Shown here: piece by piece, positions 17,197-27,477 of the stretch
Layout: each line of letters starts with the position of its first letter
Position numbering within the stretch: position 1 is the stretch's first letter
NCBI GenBank assembly: GCA_900290255.1
Contig: OMOD01000138.1
Location: 1 to 51,755, forward strand
Reading direction: 5' to 3'
Origin: Candidatus Sulfotelmatobacter kueseliae
Lineage (GTDB): Bacteria > Acidobacteriota > Terriglobia > Terriglobales > Acidobacteriaceae
Length of the DNA stretch: 51,755 bases
Translations under genes and position numbers: made by a program
The notes under the pieces: generated by a model
What the model was told of the DNA's origin: nothing
Databases searched by the model: none
The model's input: the letters and a program-made list of their open reading frames with translations, nothing else

Positions 17197-17835
17197 ATGC
17201 AAACCGGCACGATTGCGAAATATGCGGGAATCACCCTGGCGCTCGCCGGGCTGCTCGTGCTTTCTGGATGCTGGGTTCAGTCCATTCATGGTTTGTATGA
17301 AGAAGGTATGTCGAAGCCGGATCCCGATGTCGTAGTTGACCAAAGGCTGGCCGGATCCTGGAGCGTGCCGGAGCCAGAAATAGGGGACAAAGACAACTGC
17401 AAGGCGGTGATGACGATCACATCCAGGGACGGGGTCTACGACTTGAAATGGCCGGTGCAGGAAGGATGCAGCGACCCGGAGAGGAACTACGAGGCTCGAC
17501 TCGTGAGACTCGACACCTACTATTTTCTCGATGTCGTTGCGCCGCCGGATGCTGTCTGTGATACCTGCATCGCGATGCACCAGATATTCCGGGTGGATTT
17601 CGCCAGCGACGGGTTCTCGCTCACTCCCATCGATTCCGAATGGCTCAATAAGTCGCTGGCAGCCAAGTCCCTAACTTTGGCGACGGTGCCAGACGATTCG
17701 GATATCGTCACTGCGTCGACCGCAGACCTGAAAGCTTTCTGCCGCAAGTTCGCTGGAGACCCGGCGGCATTCAGACCAGATTCGACGCTTACGTTCCCGC
17801 GCGTGAGGGCCGGCCACGCTGTTTCAAGTGAGTAA
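17197..17835 (+). CDS. lipoprotein of unknown function, upstream of TRAP genes
   Basis: 212 residues from ATG 17197, with AAAGGAG 9 nt upstream. The N-terminus is a lipoprotein signal (AGITLALAGLLVLSGC, lipobox LSGC). The mature part is beta-rich in appearance and has a Cys-containing segment (CDTCIAMHQIF). I do not recognise the domain. It precedes the TatT gene by 133 nt on the same strand, so it may be a cell-envelope partner of the transporter; this is inference from position only. Confidence 0.75.
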   Translation: MQTGTIAKYAGITLALAGLLVLSGCWVQSIHGLYEEGMSKPDPDVVVDQRLAGSWSVPEPEIGDKDNCKAVMTITSRDGVYDLKWPVQEGCSDPERNYEARLVRLDTYYFLDVVAPPDAVCDTCIAMHQIFRVDFASDGFSLTPIDSEWLNKSLAAKSLTLATVPDDSDIVTASTADLKAFCRKFAGDPAAFRPDSTLTFPRVRAGHAVSSE

Positions 17836-17968
17836 CTTTTCACGGAGCCGATGATGCTTGCAGTTTCGCCGGTCGCGGTTGGGCGCCAGTTGGGCACCAA
17901 AGAAGGCAAATGGAGGAAGCGATGTGAGCACGCGTACCCGTGAGTTTCGCTCATGCTGGAGGCCGGCA

Positions 17969-18895
17969 ATGAATTTACGCCGTGGCCTCGGCGCCGGATC
18001 GCTCGTCCTGGTGCTGGCCTTCGTTGCTGGGGGAAGCGGATGCTCCATCAAAAAAATTGCGGTCAACAAGCTAGGCGATTCTCTCGCGAGTGGCGGAACA
18101 ACTTTCGCCTCCGACGATGATCCTGATCTGGTGGGAGAGGCCCTGCCCTTCAGTCTCAAACTGATGGAAAGTCTTCTGGCAGAAAGTCCGCAGCACCGCG
18201 GACTCCTGCTGGCAGCGTCCAGCGGCTTTACCCAGTACGCTTTTGTCTATGTCCAGCAGCCCGCCGAGGAGATCGAGGATCAAGATCTGGCAAAGGCTGA
18301 TTACTTGCGCCTGCGTGCCCGACATCTCTACCTGCGGGCGCGTAACTATGGACTGCGCGATCTGGAAATTAAACAGCGGGGCTTTGAACGTGAGCTCCGC
18401 GAAAATGCCAAAGCGGCTGTGCGCAACACGGGATTGAAAGACGTGCCTCTGCTCTACTGGACTGCGGTCTCCTGGGGTGCTGCCATCTCGGTTTCCAAAG
18501 ACGACCCGGAAATGATCGCCGATCAGCCCATTGTCGAGGCGCTGATTGACCGGGCTCTGGAACTCAATCCTGATTACGATTGCGGAGCCATCCACAATTT
18601 CCTGATTTCCTACGAAGCCGTCCGCAGAACCGCGAGCGGAGACTTCGCCCTGAGGTCCCGGAAACACTTCGAGCGCGCGGTCGAGCTTACCTCGGGCCAG
18701 AGCGCCGCACCGTATGTGGCCCTGGCCACCACCGTTTCGGTGAGCAAACAAGACCGCGAGGAGTTCGAGTCCTTGCTGAAGAAGGCCCTGGCTGTAGACG
18801 CAGACGCGCGGCCGGAGTGGAGGCTCACGAACCTCATCATGCAGCGCCGCGCGCGCTGGCTGCTTTCCCGCGAGGACGAGTTATTCGTGAAATAA
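17969..18895 (+). CDS. TRAP transporter TatT component family lipoprotein
   Basis: 308 residues from ATG 17969, with GGAGG 6 nt upstream. A signal/lipoprotein leader (VLVLAFVAGGSGC) is followed by an all-helical TPR-like protein: ESPQHRGLLLAASSGFTQYA, DYLRLRARHLYLRARNY, IVEALIDRALELNPDYD. These match the TatT family, the helical lipoprotein of TPR-associated TRAP transporters first defined in Treponema pallidum, where it works with the substrate-binding subunit. The DctP gene starts 14 nt downstream and the permease follows, which supports the call strongly. Confidence 0.85.
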   Translation: MNLRRGLGAGSLVLVLAFVAGGSGCSIKKIAVNKLGDSLASGGTTFASDDDPDLVGEALPFSLKLMESLLAESPQHRGLLLAASSGFTQYAFVYVQQPAEEIEDQDLAKADYLRLRARHLYLRARNYGLRDLEIKQRGFERELRENAKAAVRNTGLKDVPLLYWTAVSWGAAISVSKDDPEMIADQPIVEALIDRALELNPDYDCGAIHNFLISYEAVRRTASGDFALRSRKHFERAVELTSGQSAAPYVALATTVSVSKQDREEFESLLKKALAVDADARPEWRLTNLIMQRRARWLLSREDELFVK

Positions 18896-18909
18896 CGTTG
18901 AGGTGCAGT

Positions 18910-19977
18910 ATGCGAATTTCGATGGACCGCAGAAAAAGTAAAACGTCAGGGAAAGTGATTCTCGCAGCCGCGCTTTTAGCGGCCGGGTTTGCTCCGAATA
19001 TCTCGGCCCAGGCGCCGTGTAAACCGAGCAGACGGATTCGGCTTGCAACGTTGATTCCTTCTGGAACTTCGTATCATCACGCCCTGCAAGAGTTGGCGGC
19101 AAAGTGGAAGCAAGCGTCGAACTGCGACATTGAACTGACGATTTACCCTGACGGCACCATGGGCGGCGAAGATGAAATTGTCCGACGAATGCGCGTGGGC
19201 CAACTCCAGGCCGCACTCCTTACCGTGGCAGGAATCTCGGAGATTGATCCTTCGGTGGGCGCCCTGCAGAAGATGCCATTAGTGTACCGGTCGCTCGAGG
19301 AGGCGGCCTACGTGCGGGCTAAGTTGGCGCCGGACCTCGACCGTCGTCTGGCGGAGAAAGGATTCGTCGTCCTCTTCTGGGCGGATGCCGGGTGGGTAAG
19401 GCTTTTTTCCAGAGCGCCGGGGATAGTGCCGCAAGATTTCAAGAAGATGAAGATCTTTGTAACCGCCGGCGATGTCAGCCAATCGGAACTCTACAAGTCG
19501 GCCGGATTCAATCCCGTATTGCTGGAATGGTCGGATGCGCTGACCAGCTTGCAAACAGGAATGATCGACGCCGTGCCGACGATTCCCCTGCACGCCCTTT
19601 CGAACCAGTTTTACCTCTCTACGCACCACATGTTGGCGTTGAACTGGCTTCCGCTGGTAGGCGGTTTGATCGTCACCAAGAAGAGCTGGGATGCGCTTCA
19701 GCCAGCCGAGCGCGAGGCCATGCTGAAATCGGCTGCGGATTGCGGTCAGGAGTTCCAGTTGCTCGGCCGCCAGGAAACCCAGGAGTCACTCGAAGCCATG
19801 CAGAAGCGTGGGCTTCAGGTTCACCCTGTAAGTCAGGAAGCTGAGGAGGAATGGCAGCGATTCTCGGAGGGGATCTACTCGAAGATTCGCGGCAATATCG
19901 TTCCCGCCGACATGTTTGACGAAGTTGTGCAGGTGCTCCACGACTATCGCGGTACGCAAGGAGTAACCAGAAAATGA
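18910..19977 (+). CDS. dctP: TRAP transporter substrate-binding protein (DctP family)
   Basis: 355 residues from ATG 18910 (TGAGG 6 nt upstream). A signal peptide (VILAAALLAAGFAPNISAQA) is followed by the DctP fold: IRLATLIPSGTSYHHALQEL, then VLFWADAGWVRLFSRAPGIV and the region EWSDALTSLQTGMIDAVPT that surrounds the ligand. It captures a ligand, usually a carboxylate in this family, in the periplasm and hands it to the QM permease. It is translationally coupled to the permease by an ATGA overlap. The exact ligand cannot be read from the sequence; TatT-linked systems may use hydrophobic ligands. Confidence 0.9.
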   Translation: MRISMDRRKSKTSGKVILAAALLAAGFAPNISAQAPCKPSRRIRLATLIPSGTSYHHALQELAAKWKQASNCDIELTIYPDGTMGGEDEIVRRMRVGQLQAALLTVAGISEIDPSVGALQKMPLVYRSLEEAAYVRAKLAPDLDRRLAEKGFVVLFWADAGWVRLFSRAPGIVPQDFKKMKIFVTAGDVSQSELYKSAGFNPVLLEWSDALTSLQTGMIDAVPTIPLHALSNQFYLSTHHMLALNWLPLVGGLIVTKKSWDALQPAEREAMLKSAADCGQEFQLLGRQETQESLEAMQKRGLQVHPVSQEAEEEWQRFSEGIYSKIRGNIVPADMFDEVVQVLHDYRGTQGVTRK

Positions 19978-21842
19978 CCAGTGACTTACCACTTCCGCTG
20001 GCTATCTGGAGCCGGGCAGCCGGCCCCGGCGCGGCTTGGGTGAAACCCCGGCTGAAAACGGCGGAGAATGCCGTGGTCTCGGTGGCGCTGTTCGCCATGG
20101 TCCTGATCCCGCTCGCGGAAAGCTTTCTGCGCCGCACGTTTCAAGTGGGCATTCCTGCGTCTACCACTGTCGTTCAGCACATGGTGCTTGTGGTTGGGAT
20201 GCTGGGGGGAGCAATCGCGGCGCGTGAAGGAAGGTTGCTCTCGCTCTCGACACTCGGAGAAACCGCCTTGCGGGGGCGCGCGAAGAGTGCCTCGCGAATC
20301 TTCACGAGCAGCGTGTCGGCCGCTGTGTCAGCATTTCTGTGTTTGGCGTCCTACCAATTTGTCGAGACCGAACGTGAGGCGGGAAGAATTTTGGCATACG
20401 GCATCCCGGCATCGGTGGTCGAGTGGGTTCTCCCCCTGGGGTTCGCGGTTATCGCGATCCGGATTCTTCTCCACACGTCGGAAAAGTGGGTCCCGCGAGT
20501 ATTGGTTGTTCTTGGTGCAGCTTTGCTCGTGGCAGTCGTATTAATCTGGCCGGGAGGGTTCCACCATTCGGTTCCGATTGCGATGTTTGTTCTGCTCCTG
20601 GCGTCGGTTCTGGGCATGCCAGCTTTCGCGACGCTGGGCGGAGCAGCGTTGATTTTGTTTTGGGGCGCGGACCAACCGATTGCGGCGATTCCCATCGCCC
20701 AATACGCCTTGGTGACGAATCCGTCTCTTCCGACGTTGCCGTTGTTCACGCTGGCGGGCTATTTTCTGGCAGAAGGCGGCGCGCCGAAACGACTGGTGCG
20801 TGTCTTCTACGCGCTATTCGGACAGTTCCGCGGCGGGCCAGCGATCGTGACCGTATTGGTCTGCGCCCTTTTTACATCTTTCACGGGAGCCTCTGGCGTC
20901 ACAATTCTTGCGCTCGGAGGCTTGCTGATGCCGGTGTTAACCGGCGCCAGCTATTCGGAAAAGGACTCGCTCGGTCTCCTGACAGGATCGGGATCCCTGG
21001 GATTGCTGCTTCCGCCGTGCCTGCCTCTCATCGTCTATGCCATCGTGGCCAGAGTTCCGATTGGGCAGATGTTTCTTGGTGGAATCGTTCCGGCCGTGGT
21101 GATGATGGCGGCAACGGCCATTTGGGGCATCCGGCGAGGGTCGGCAAGCGACACCACGGTGCGAAGATTCGAACCGAAAGAAGCCCAGATCGCGTTGTGG
21201 GATGCCAAGTGGGAACTGGCCATGCCGGTTGTGGCCTCGGTCGCACTGTTCAGCGGGCTCGCCACTCCGGTTGAGGCGGCCGCGGTCACTGCCTTCTACG
21301 CGTTTGTCGTCGAGGCCGTGATCCATCGCGATTTGCGCATCTTCCGCGACCTGCCGCGAGTCATGGCGGAGTGCGGATTACTGATTGGAGGCGTGCTCCT
21401 TATTCTTGGAGTGTCGCTCGGTTTCACGAATTACCTGGTTGATGCTGAGGTTCCAGCGCAGGCGGTAGCGTGGACGACGCATACCATTCACTCTCCCCTG
21501 CTGTTCCTGCTTCTCTTAAATGTTTTTCTTCTGGTGGTTGGTTGCCTGATGGAAATCTATCCTGCAATCGTAGTTGAGGTTCCCTTGCTGGTTCCATTGG
21601 GAGCCGCATTCGGGATTGATCCCGTGCGACTCGGAATCATCTTCCTGGCAAACATGGAATTGGGTTATCTGACTCCGCCCGTTGGCCTGAATCTCTTGAT
21701 GTCATCGTATCGCTTCAAGAAGTCGGTGCCGGAAGTGCTGCATTCGGTCTTGCCCGTAGTACTGGTGTTAACCCTGGGAGTTCTCTTAATCACTTACATT
21801 CCTGCGCTGACCACGGCGCTTCCCCGTTTGTTCGGCTATTGA
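19974..21842 (+). CDS. dctM: TRAP transporter fused DctQ-DctM permease
   Basis: 622 residues, overlapping dctP by 4 nt. The N-terminal about 165 residues contain four hydrophobic helices (the small DctQ unit); the rest is the large DctM subunit with many helices, e.g. FTSFTGASGVTILALGGLLM and TGSGSLGLLLPPCLPLIVYA, and near the end ELGYLTPPVGLNLLMSSYRF. Fused QM permeases are known in TRAP systems; transport is ion-gradient driven at the inner membrane. It is the last gene of the apparent operon. Confidence 0.9.
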   Translation: MTSDLPLPLAIWSRAAGPGAAWVKPRLKTAENAVVSVALFAMVLIPLAESFLRRTFQVGIPASTTVVQHMVLVVGMLGGAIAAREGRLLSLSTLGETALRGRAKSASRIFTSSVSAAVSAFLCLASYQFVETEREAGRILAYGIPASVVEWVLPLGFAVIAIRILLHTSEKWVPRVLVVLGAALLVAVVLIWPGGFHHSVPIAMFVLLLASVLGMPAFATLGGAALILFWGADQPIAAIPIAQYALVTNPSLPTLPLFTLAGYFLAEGGAPKRLVRVFYALFGQFRGGPAIVTVLVCALFTSFTGASGVTILALGGLLMPVLTGASYSEKDSLGLLTGSGSLGLLLPPCLPLIVYAIVARVPIGQMFLGGIVPAVVMMAATAIWGIRRGSASDTTVRRFEPKEAQIALWDAKWELAMPVVASVALFSGLATPVEAAAVTAFYAFVVEAVIHRDLRIFRDLPRVMAECGLLIGGVLLILGVSLGFTNYLVDAEVPAQAVAWTTHTIHSPLLFLLLLNVFLLVVGCLMEIYPAIVVEVPLLVPLGAAFGIDPVRLGIIFLANMELGYLTPPVGLNLLMSSYRFKKSVPEVLHSVLPVVLVLTLGVLLITYIPALTTALPRLFGY

Positions 21843-21931
21843 ATGGGTTGTGTGCTGCTTGTCCTGGCGACAACGTCAGGTGACAATTTCTGTGGGAGCA
21901 GGTCAGGCATGGTTGGAAGATTCCCGTGCTG

Positions 21932-24799
21932 CTACTGCAGCTTCGCGTATTCCGCCTTGGCTTCCTTCAGGATGGGGACCGCGGGGTCGGCATCTTTCCA
22001 AAGCCCAAGGAAGTCCTGATATGACTTCCTTCCAGCGGCCGTATCGCCGTTCAGCACCTGGGTACGCGCCAACTGCAACTGAGCCAACGGACCCAGCAAT
22101 GAGTTCGCCATGATGCTGTGGTGGTCGAGCATCTTCTGAAACTCAGCGGCTGCCAGTCGCGGGTTTCCTGCTTTCCTGTGCGCCAAACCTCGCAGATAGG
22201 CAGGATAGATCGGGGCGTATGGAAGTTGCGCCGGACTGCCCATCTCGTAAGACGAGGCGTTTTGCAAGTTGGCGATGGCATCGCGTGCGTTGCCCCGTTC
22301 GAGCGCAATCGCTGCGCGGATGATCGGCAACCAGTAGTTTTGCAGCATGGTGTTGAGTGGGAATTCTTTGTCGAGCTCGTTTGCCAGTTTTTGAGCGTGG
22401 GTCGGGTCGCCGGCGCGTGCGAAAGCCAGCGCCGCCAGTGCCTCGACATCTCGTCCCGTGCTGAGCGCCAGCGCCTCGGCCGTCATTTTGCGTGCACTGC
22501 GGGCATTCCCGATCTCGGCTTCCCTTAGCGCTTCCTGAAGTCTCCACCCCGCGGCTGTTTCTGCAGAATCGGCGTGCCGGGCAGAGTCCACTGCCCGCTG
22601 GGAGAAGGAGCGCGCTTTGTCGAAGCGGCCGTAGTATGCCTCCGTGTCGGATTGATAGGAGAAAGCCCAATCCTCCACATTCGGCTTGCCCGCCGCCCAC
22701 GCCAGCTGTTGCGCCATGGCGTTGTTGTCGCCCTGAAGAAAAGCAAGCAGGTAGCGGCCTTGACGCAGGTATGGGCCATCGATCTTTTTCGCCGTGGCAT
22801 CGTCGAAAACACCCTGCGATTCGTCAAGACGGTTCAGCGAGTTGTAGTCGGACATGAGGCTGCCATAGGGTACTTCGTTGTCCGGGGCGAGCTGAAGAGC
22901 GGCGCGGGAAGCGGCCGCAGCCTTGTCATACTGGCCCATCAGCGTGTAGTTGACGCCCAGGTTGTTGTAGGGCGTGGCGGCGCGCGGATAAGCCTCGATG
23001 CATTGCTGGTATGCCTGATCGGCTCTTTCCAGTTCGCCAGTGACATCGCTGTAATACATGGCTTCGATGTAGAAGCGCTCGCGCTGGCTGACCCGATCGC
23101 GTAAATCAAACGCCTTCTTGTAATTCTCAATCGCCAGACTGGTCTGTCCCAGGTTGGCGTAGCTCACTCCCAAATCTGCGTACGCCATGGCGAAGTTAGG
23201 GTCCAGTTTGATGGCGCGCTTGTAGTAAGGAAGCGCGGCAGCATCTCCCTTTTGGGCATCCATTTTTTGCGCCTGCGTCAGAGCCTGCAGCGCCTCGAGC
23301 GAAGCAGTGGTTGCCTCGACCAGCGGCTTGTTGAACTTCCCAAGGGACGCGAGCGACTCGCCCAGCCTGCCGCGCAGTTGGTCGCTGGCCTCGCCCAGTG
23401 CTGGCAGCACGCGGTTGCGGTTGTCCGCTTGGGCTGAAGCCGCAGCCAGGGTGTCGCCGGTCTGGCAGTGTACCGCTTTCAGTTCGATGACATAGTGGTT
23501 CCCTACGCTGGCGATAGAGCCGGCGATCAGCACTTTGCTATCGCTGCGCAGACAAACTTCACGTGCCACCTGTCGGGTCAGCCGCTCGCCGGGCGGGCGG
23601 TCCATCAGTTTGAGCGTGTCTTCCACCTTACGCACGGGCAGCACGTTGAGAAAAGGCGACTGCTCGAGTTCAATGGCCAGCGCTCCTTTCAGCGTGTCAT
23701 CAAAAACCGGATCGCCGGTGCTGTTGGCAAAGTCGGCGAGAACAATGATGTCTTTCTCACTCAGGCGTTTGCTCTCCGCATGCCGGCGAAGGTAAAGGCC
23801 GCCCCCGATCAGAAAGATGACCAGCAATGTGACCAGCACCGGAAGCGCAAGCTGCCAGCGCTTCTTCCGCTCACGGCGAGCCACTGCCGGAACCGGGACC
23901 GCGCGCGAAGATGCCGTCGAAATGTGCCCGCTTTCGGTGTCGCGCTTCATCCGTTGGAGGTCGGCACGAATCTCAGAGGCGTGCTGATAGCGCAGAGAAG
24001 GATCTTTCTCGAGAGCCTTGACGATAATCGCGTCGAGCTGAGGGGATACCAGAGGATTCGAATGACTGGGTAGTTCCGCGCTCTCGTAAAGAATGGCCCC
24101 GTAGGTCGCTCCTTCAGTATTCCGGTCAAAGGGCAGGCGACCGGTTGCCATCTCATACAGAGTCACGCCAAACGAAAACAGGTCGGTGCGTTCGTCGAGG
24201 GGTTTCCCCGCAACCTGCTCGGGCGACATATAGCTCAGCGTGCCCACGGCCATGGTGTTTGAAGTCAGGTCTTTCAACGTGATCGTCGGGTCCTCTGAGC
24301 CTGAGCCAGACTCCCGCCACATGTCCGGATCGGTCCTTTTCGCTAGCCCAAAGTCGAGAACTTTGGCGTGTCCGCGTTTGGTTACGAAGATGTTGGACGG
24401 CTTGATGTCCCGATGAATAATGCCGGCCGAGTGAGCTGCATCCAGCGCATCGGTGATCTCAATCGAAAGTGAAAGGAGCAAGTCGGGTTCGAGGGGACGT
24501 CCGGCGATGCGGTACTTGAGTACGACGCCGTCCAGAAACTCCATGGCGATGAACGCCCTGCCGTTCTCCTCACCGATGTCGTGAATGGTGCAGATGTTGG
24601 GATGGTTCAGGGCGGAAGCCGCCTGCGCTTCGCGCTGGAAACGGGCCAGAGCCAGAGGATCGCGGGCCACTTCGTCGGGCAGAAACTTGAGAGCGACGAA
24701 ACGATGAAGCCGGGTGTCTTCCGCTTTATAAACGACGCCCATCCCGCCTCCGCCCAGTTTCTCGATGATCCGATAGTGCGAGATGGATTGGCCGGTCAC
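21932..24799 (-). CDS. membrane Ser/Thr protein kinase with TPR domain
   Basis: 955 residues. A PknB-type kinase spans about 9-285: glycine loop LGGGGMG (15-21), K38 in [14 protein letters not shown] from 129, DFG 149-151, [10 protein letters not shown] from 191. A single membrane helix lies at about 316-337 ([21 protein letters not shown]). The outer part starts with a FlgO/TolB-N-like region ([20 protein letters not shown]) and continues with TPRs ([38 protein letters not shown]). All residues needed for catalysis are present. This receptor type is expanded in acidobacteria; substrates are unknown. It converges with the TRAP operon. Confidence 0.9.
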   Translation of the reverse strand: MTGQSISHYRIIEKLGGGGMGVVYKAEDTRLHRFVALKFLPDEVARDPLALARFQREAQAASALNHPNICTIHDIGEENGRAFIAMEFLDGVVLKYRIAGRPLEPDLLLSLSIEITDALDAAHSAGIIHRDIKPSNIFVTKRGHAKVLDFGLAKRTDPDMWRESGSGSEDPTITLKDLTSNTMAVGTLSYMSPEQVAGKPLDERTDLFSFGVTLYEMATGRLPFDRNTEGATYGAILYESAELPSHSNPLVSPQLDAIIVKALEKDPSLRYQHASEIRADLQRMKRDTESGHISTASSRAVPVPAVARRERKKRWQLALPVLVTLLVIFLIGGGLYLRRHAESKRLSEKDIIVLADFANSTGDPVFDDTLKGALAIELEQSPFLNVLPVRKVEDTLKLMDRPPGERLTRQVAREVCLRSDSKVLIAGSIASVGNHYVIELKAVHCQTGDTLAAASAQADNRNRVLPALGEASDQLRGRLGESLASLGKFNKPLVEATTASLEALQALTQAQKMDAQKGDAAALPYYKRAIKLDPNFAMAYADLGVSYANLGQTSLAIENYKKAFDLRDRVSQRERFYIEAMYYSDVTGELERADQAYQQCIEAYPRAATPYNNLGVNYTLMGQYDKAAAASRAALQLAPDNEVPYGSLMSDYNSLNRLDESQGVFDDATAKKIDGPYLRQGRYLLAFLQGDNNAMAQQLAWAAGKPNVEDWAFSYQSDTEAYYGRFDKARSFSQRAVDSARHADSAETAAGWRLQEALREAEIGNARSARKMTAEALALSTGRDVEALAALAFARAGDPTHAQKLANELDKEFPLNTMLQNYWLPIIRAAIALERGNARDAIANLQNASSYEMGSPAQLPYAPIYPAYLRGLAHRKAGNPRLAAAEFQKMLDHHSIMANSLLGPLAQLQLARTQVLNGDTAAGRKSYQDFLGLWKDADPAVPILKEAKAEYAKLQ

Positions 24800-25086
24800 T
24801 GGCTGCGAATCTTACGTCTCTAAAACGGGCAAGTCAATGAAAGCGATGGGGTTGGCGGTGGCTCAAGAGGATCGCTGTTGCAGAATCACCCTCCGCACGT
24901 ATTGAAGGGTCAATGAGCGCTAACGCCCGAGTTGCAACATTGGTTTGCGGTTTGCCGGTCAGTCGGGCGCAGCTAGTGCGCGGCGCTTTGCGAATCCGTG
25001 TGGGTTTGGTAATTCTGCAGTTAGACGACCGGTACCCTTCGGCTACAAACCATCGTTCTCAGTGCGTCACGGTGGCCGCTGCTCTC

Positions 25087-25782
25087 CTATCCCTTCACGC
25101 TGATCTTCGAGAACGACAGCACAGCGCGGCTGGGCGTCGGGCGTCCCATGGACAAGGCCGGACGGAAGGTGGCTAAGATCAGCATCTGCTTGACTTGCGA
25201 CAGCACTTCTTTGGATTCTTCAGTGTCAGAGAGAATCCGGTAATCCTGCACCCGCCCGTGAGCATCCACGTAAGCCTCGATCACCAGCGAATCCGCGTTG
25301 ATCGTGTCCAGGGTCAGGCCAAACGCGCTGGGCTGCAACTGGGGCGCGGTATTCACCATCACCAGCGGCACATCGTTATTGGCCTGCAGCGACGAGGGCG
25401 CAACAAAGTAGGCCATCGCGATGCCAAAAATTACTAACGCGCTCAGGAAACCAGCCGTCGCCGGCACCATGAATGCCTGGAAACTGTTTTCCAGCCGTAC
25501 CAGCAATCCCTGGAACGGCGCGCGGGCCTCAGCGGCTTCGCGCGAAATGGCGACGCGTAACCTCAATCCCAAATCCTCGGGAGCCTGCGGACGCTGCACA
25601 CTCGCCAGCAACTGCTGGGTCCGGCGCAACTCCTGGTACCCGGCACGGCAGGCGGCGCAATGCCTCCAGTGCTCCTCGAGTGCGAGCATCTCTGCGCCCG
25701 TCACTGCTCCATCCAGATAGGGCGAGAAGAACCGCCTCGCCTGGGGGCACCGCAGTTCGTTGATTTCCTCTGTGCCCTTCAT
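25087..25782 (-). CDS. zinc-binding anti-sigma factor with TonB-like C-terminal domain
   Basis: 231 residues. The N-terminal ZAS domain has C12 and the HxxxCxxC motif (H38, C42, C45). A membrane helix spans about 105-127. The C-terminal part (VIEAYVDAHGRVQDYRI, later ATFRPALSMGRPTPSRAVLS) resembles a TonB C-terminal-like fold. The start overlaps the sigma gene stop by 4 nt (ATGA), so the pair is co-translated. Expected role: hold the partner sigma factor at the membrane until a signal releases it. Confidence 0.85.
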   Translation of the reverse strand: MKGTEEINELRCPQARRFFSPYLDGAVTGAEMLALEEHWRHCAACRAGYQELRRTQQLLASVQRPQAPEDLGLRLRVAISREAAEARAPFQGLLVRLENSFQAFMVPATAGFLSALVIFGIAMAYFVAPSSLQANNDVPLVMVNTAPQLQPSAFGLTLDTINADSLVIEAYVDAHGRVQDYRILSDTEESKEVLSQVKQMLILATFRPALSMGRPTPSRAVLSFSKISVKG

Positions 25783-26513
25783 GAAATCACCTCAACCCTT
25801 CTCCCCCCCCCAGTTACCCGCGACCCCAAACTGAGTTCTGGTTCTGGTGCGGCCAATCCCAGTTCATTCCCCACTTCGCGCACATACGGCGTCAGCCTTT
25901 GCCGCAAGAGCTCTCGCCCGCGTGTAAGACGGGACTTTACCGTTCCCAGCGAAATCTCCAGTACTTCAGCAATCTCTTCGTACGACATGTCTTCCAGATC
26001 GCGCAGAATCAATGTCGTGCGATACGGCTCCGGCAGTCCGCGCAGTTCTTGTTCGACCCGCTGCTGCACCTCATGATGCGCCACGTTGTCGAAGGGCGAG
26101 TCGGCATGGTCAGTCAACGCCGCCTGCATGGTTCTATCCATGCCATTCGGAGCTTCGGGCTCCGACGGCTCGATCGAAGTTTCGCGCGCTTTGTGCCGGA
26201 ACCACCAGCGCCGCCGGTTCGCCGCCTCGTGCAGGGCGATGCGGTAAATCCAGGTCTTCAGGCTGGACTCGCCGTGAAAGTGCTTCATGCCGCGGAACAC
26301 TTTCAGGAACACGTCCTGCGTGGTATCGGCCGCGTCCGCCGGGTCATTCACGATGCGGTAGACCAGCCCAAACACCGGCTGCTGAAACTCACCAATCAGC
26401 CAGGCGTAAGCCGCTTCCGAACCGGCCTTCAGCTCGGCCACGACGGCTGCTTCTCCGTGCGTCCGTGCTGCGACCGCACTTGCCAGATCACCCAAGGTGG
26501 TTGCTCCCGCCAT
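25779..26513 (-). CDS. ECF-type RNA polymerase sigma factor
   Basis: 244 residues from ATG 26513. Region 2 is seen as DTTQDVFLKVFRGMKHFHGE followed by SLKTWIYRIALHEAANRRR; region 4 as MSYEEIAEVLEISLGTVKSR. AGGGG lies 8-9 nt before ATG 26513. A perfect TATAAT is found on this strand at 26534-26529, between this ATG and an in-frame upstream start at 26561, which favours 26513. It is co-transcribed with its anti-sigma partner, which overlaps its stop. Regulon unknown. Confidence 0.9.
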   Translation of the reverse strand: MAGATTLGDLASAVAARTHGEAAVVAELKAGSEAAYAWLIGEFQQPVFGLVYRIVNDPADAADTTQDVFLKVFRGMKHFHGESSLKTWIYRIALHEAANRRRWWFRHKARETSIEPSEPEAPNGMDRTMQAALTDHADSPFDNVAHHEVQQRVEQELRGLPEPYRTTLILRDLEDMSYEEIAEVLEISLGTVKSRLTRGRELLRQRLTPYVREVGNELGLAAPEPELSLGSRVTGGGRRVEVIS

Positions 26514-26872
26514 ACCGGCGTCCCCTTGATTATAGGATTTTCCACCCCGCCGCGCCCTCAAAATTCAATGCTTGGCCCGGCTTGCCAACCTGACAGCTGA
26601 ACCGACACCCTCACCAACCATAGACTCCGGCGGGGCCTTCCGGGTTCCCATCCATAAGTGATTTATTTTCAGCAAATCAGGGGATGGACACCGGGAGGGG
26701 AGCACAAAACCGTGCCAGCCGCCAGGCCAGGTCAAGAGCCGAACCGTCACCGAAGCAGGGTTACTCGCGATTGCGCAGTGATTCGTAGGCACTGTCGCCT
26801 TGGTAGAGCTGTCCAGCTCCCCGCTTAAAGCGTGTGGCAGGCAAATTCGCGGGTTCGTGAGTGAAGCTGTTA
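26514..26872. other. intergenic region upstream of the ECF sigma gene
   Basis: 359 bp between the sigma gene start and the stop of the receiver-domain gene (both minus strand). A TATAAT hexamer for the sigma gene lies at 26529-26534 (minus strand). No well-spaced -35 and no other element is seen. Confidence 0.4.
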
Positions 26873-27289
26873 TCAGCCGCCGTGAGCGGCCCGGGCTGGA
26901 ACCTCCAGCTGCAGTGGCCTGACGAAGTCGGCCACGGCGGCCAGCAGGGCGTCGGCACCCTTGTCCAGCGCCAGCTCCGACTTGCCCAGGAAGCCGAAAG
27001 CGCCGTCGCGCCGCAGCCAGTCCTCATTTCTTTGTGACATGCCGGTTAACACCACCACCGCGATCCCAGCGGTCGTCGGATCCTTTTTCAACGCCTTCAG
27101 CACGTCGGTCCCGGTCACTTTGGGCAGCAACAGATCCAGCAGGACCAGATTCGGGAGATTCTCCCGCGCTTTCTTCAGGGCCTCTTCACCGTCGGCGGCG
27201 GTGATTACGTCGTATCCAGCCCGGGTCAGCGCTCTTTCCGTCGCCAGCCTCAGAAACTTGCTGTCCTCGACTAAGAGAATCTTGGTCAT
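26873..27289 (-). CDS. stand-alone response regulator receiver domain
   Basis: 138 residues, a single CheY-like domain without output domain. Acidic pair E8-D9, phospho-acceptor D52 (NLVLLDLLLP), T82 in VVLTG and K103 (LGKSE) are all present. Stand-alone receivers act by protein contact. No histidine kinase gene is adjacent, so its partner is unknown. Confidence 0.9.
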   Translation of the reverse strand: MTKILLVEDSKFLRLATERALTRAGYDVITAADGEEALKKARENLPNLVLLDLLLPKVTGTDVLKALKKDPTTAGIAVVVLTGMSQRNEDWLRRDGAFGFLGKSELALDKGADALLAAVADFVRPLQLEVPARAAHGG

Positions 27290-27477
27290 ATGCGCAGCGT
27301 TTTTCCGCTTAGACGATCGTGTCTTCCGCGGTCCGCGGCCGTCTTGTGCGGACGGGTTTGGTCACTCGACATTCTTCTGATTTTCTATCGGCAGAATAAG
27401 GGAAAGAGCGTAACCGCAGAGGTGGGCAGAAATGAGAATCTTCTAATCAGGGGAGAACTCGGACGGCGGTCGCGGGG

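Noticed and set aside
16923..17234. Open frame on the minus strand in the TRAP leader region
   Set aside because: Overlaps the tandem repeat and the lipoprotein start, and shows no conserved features.
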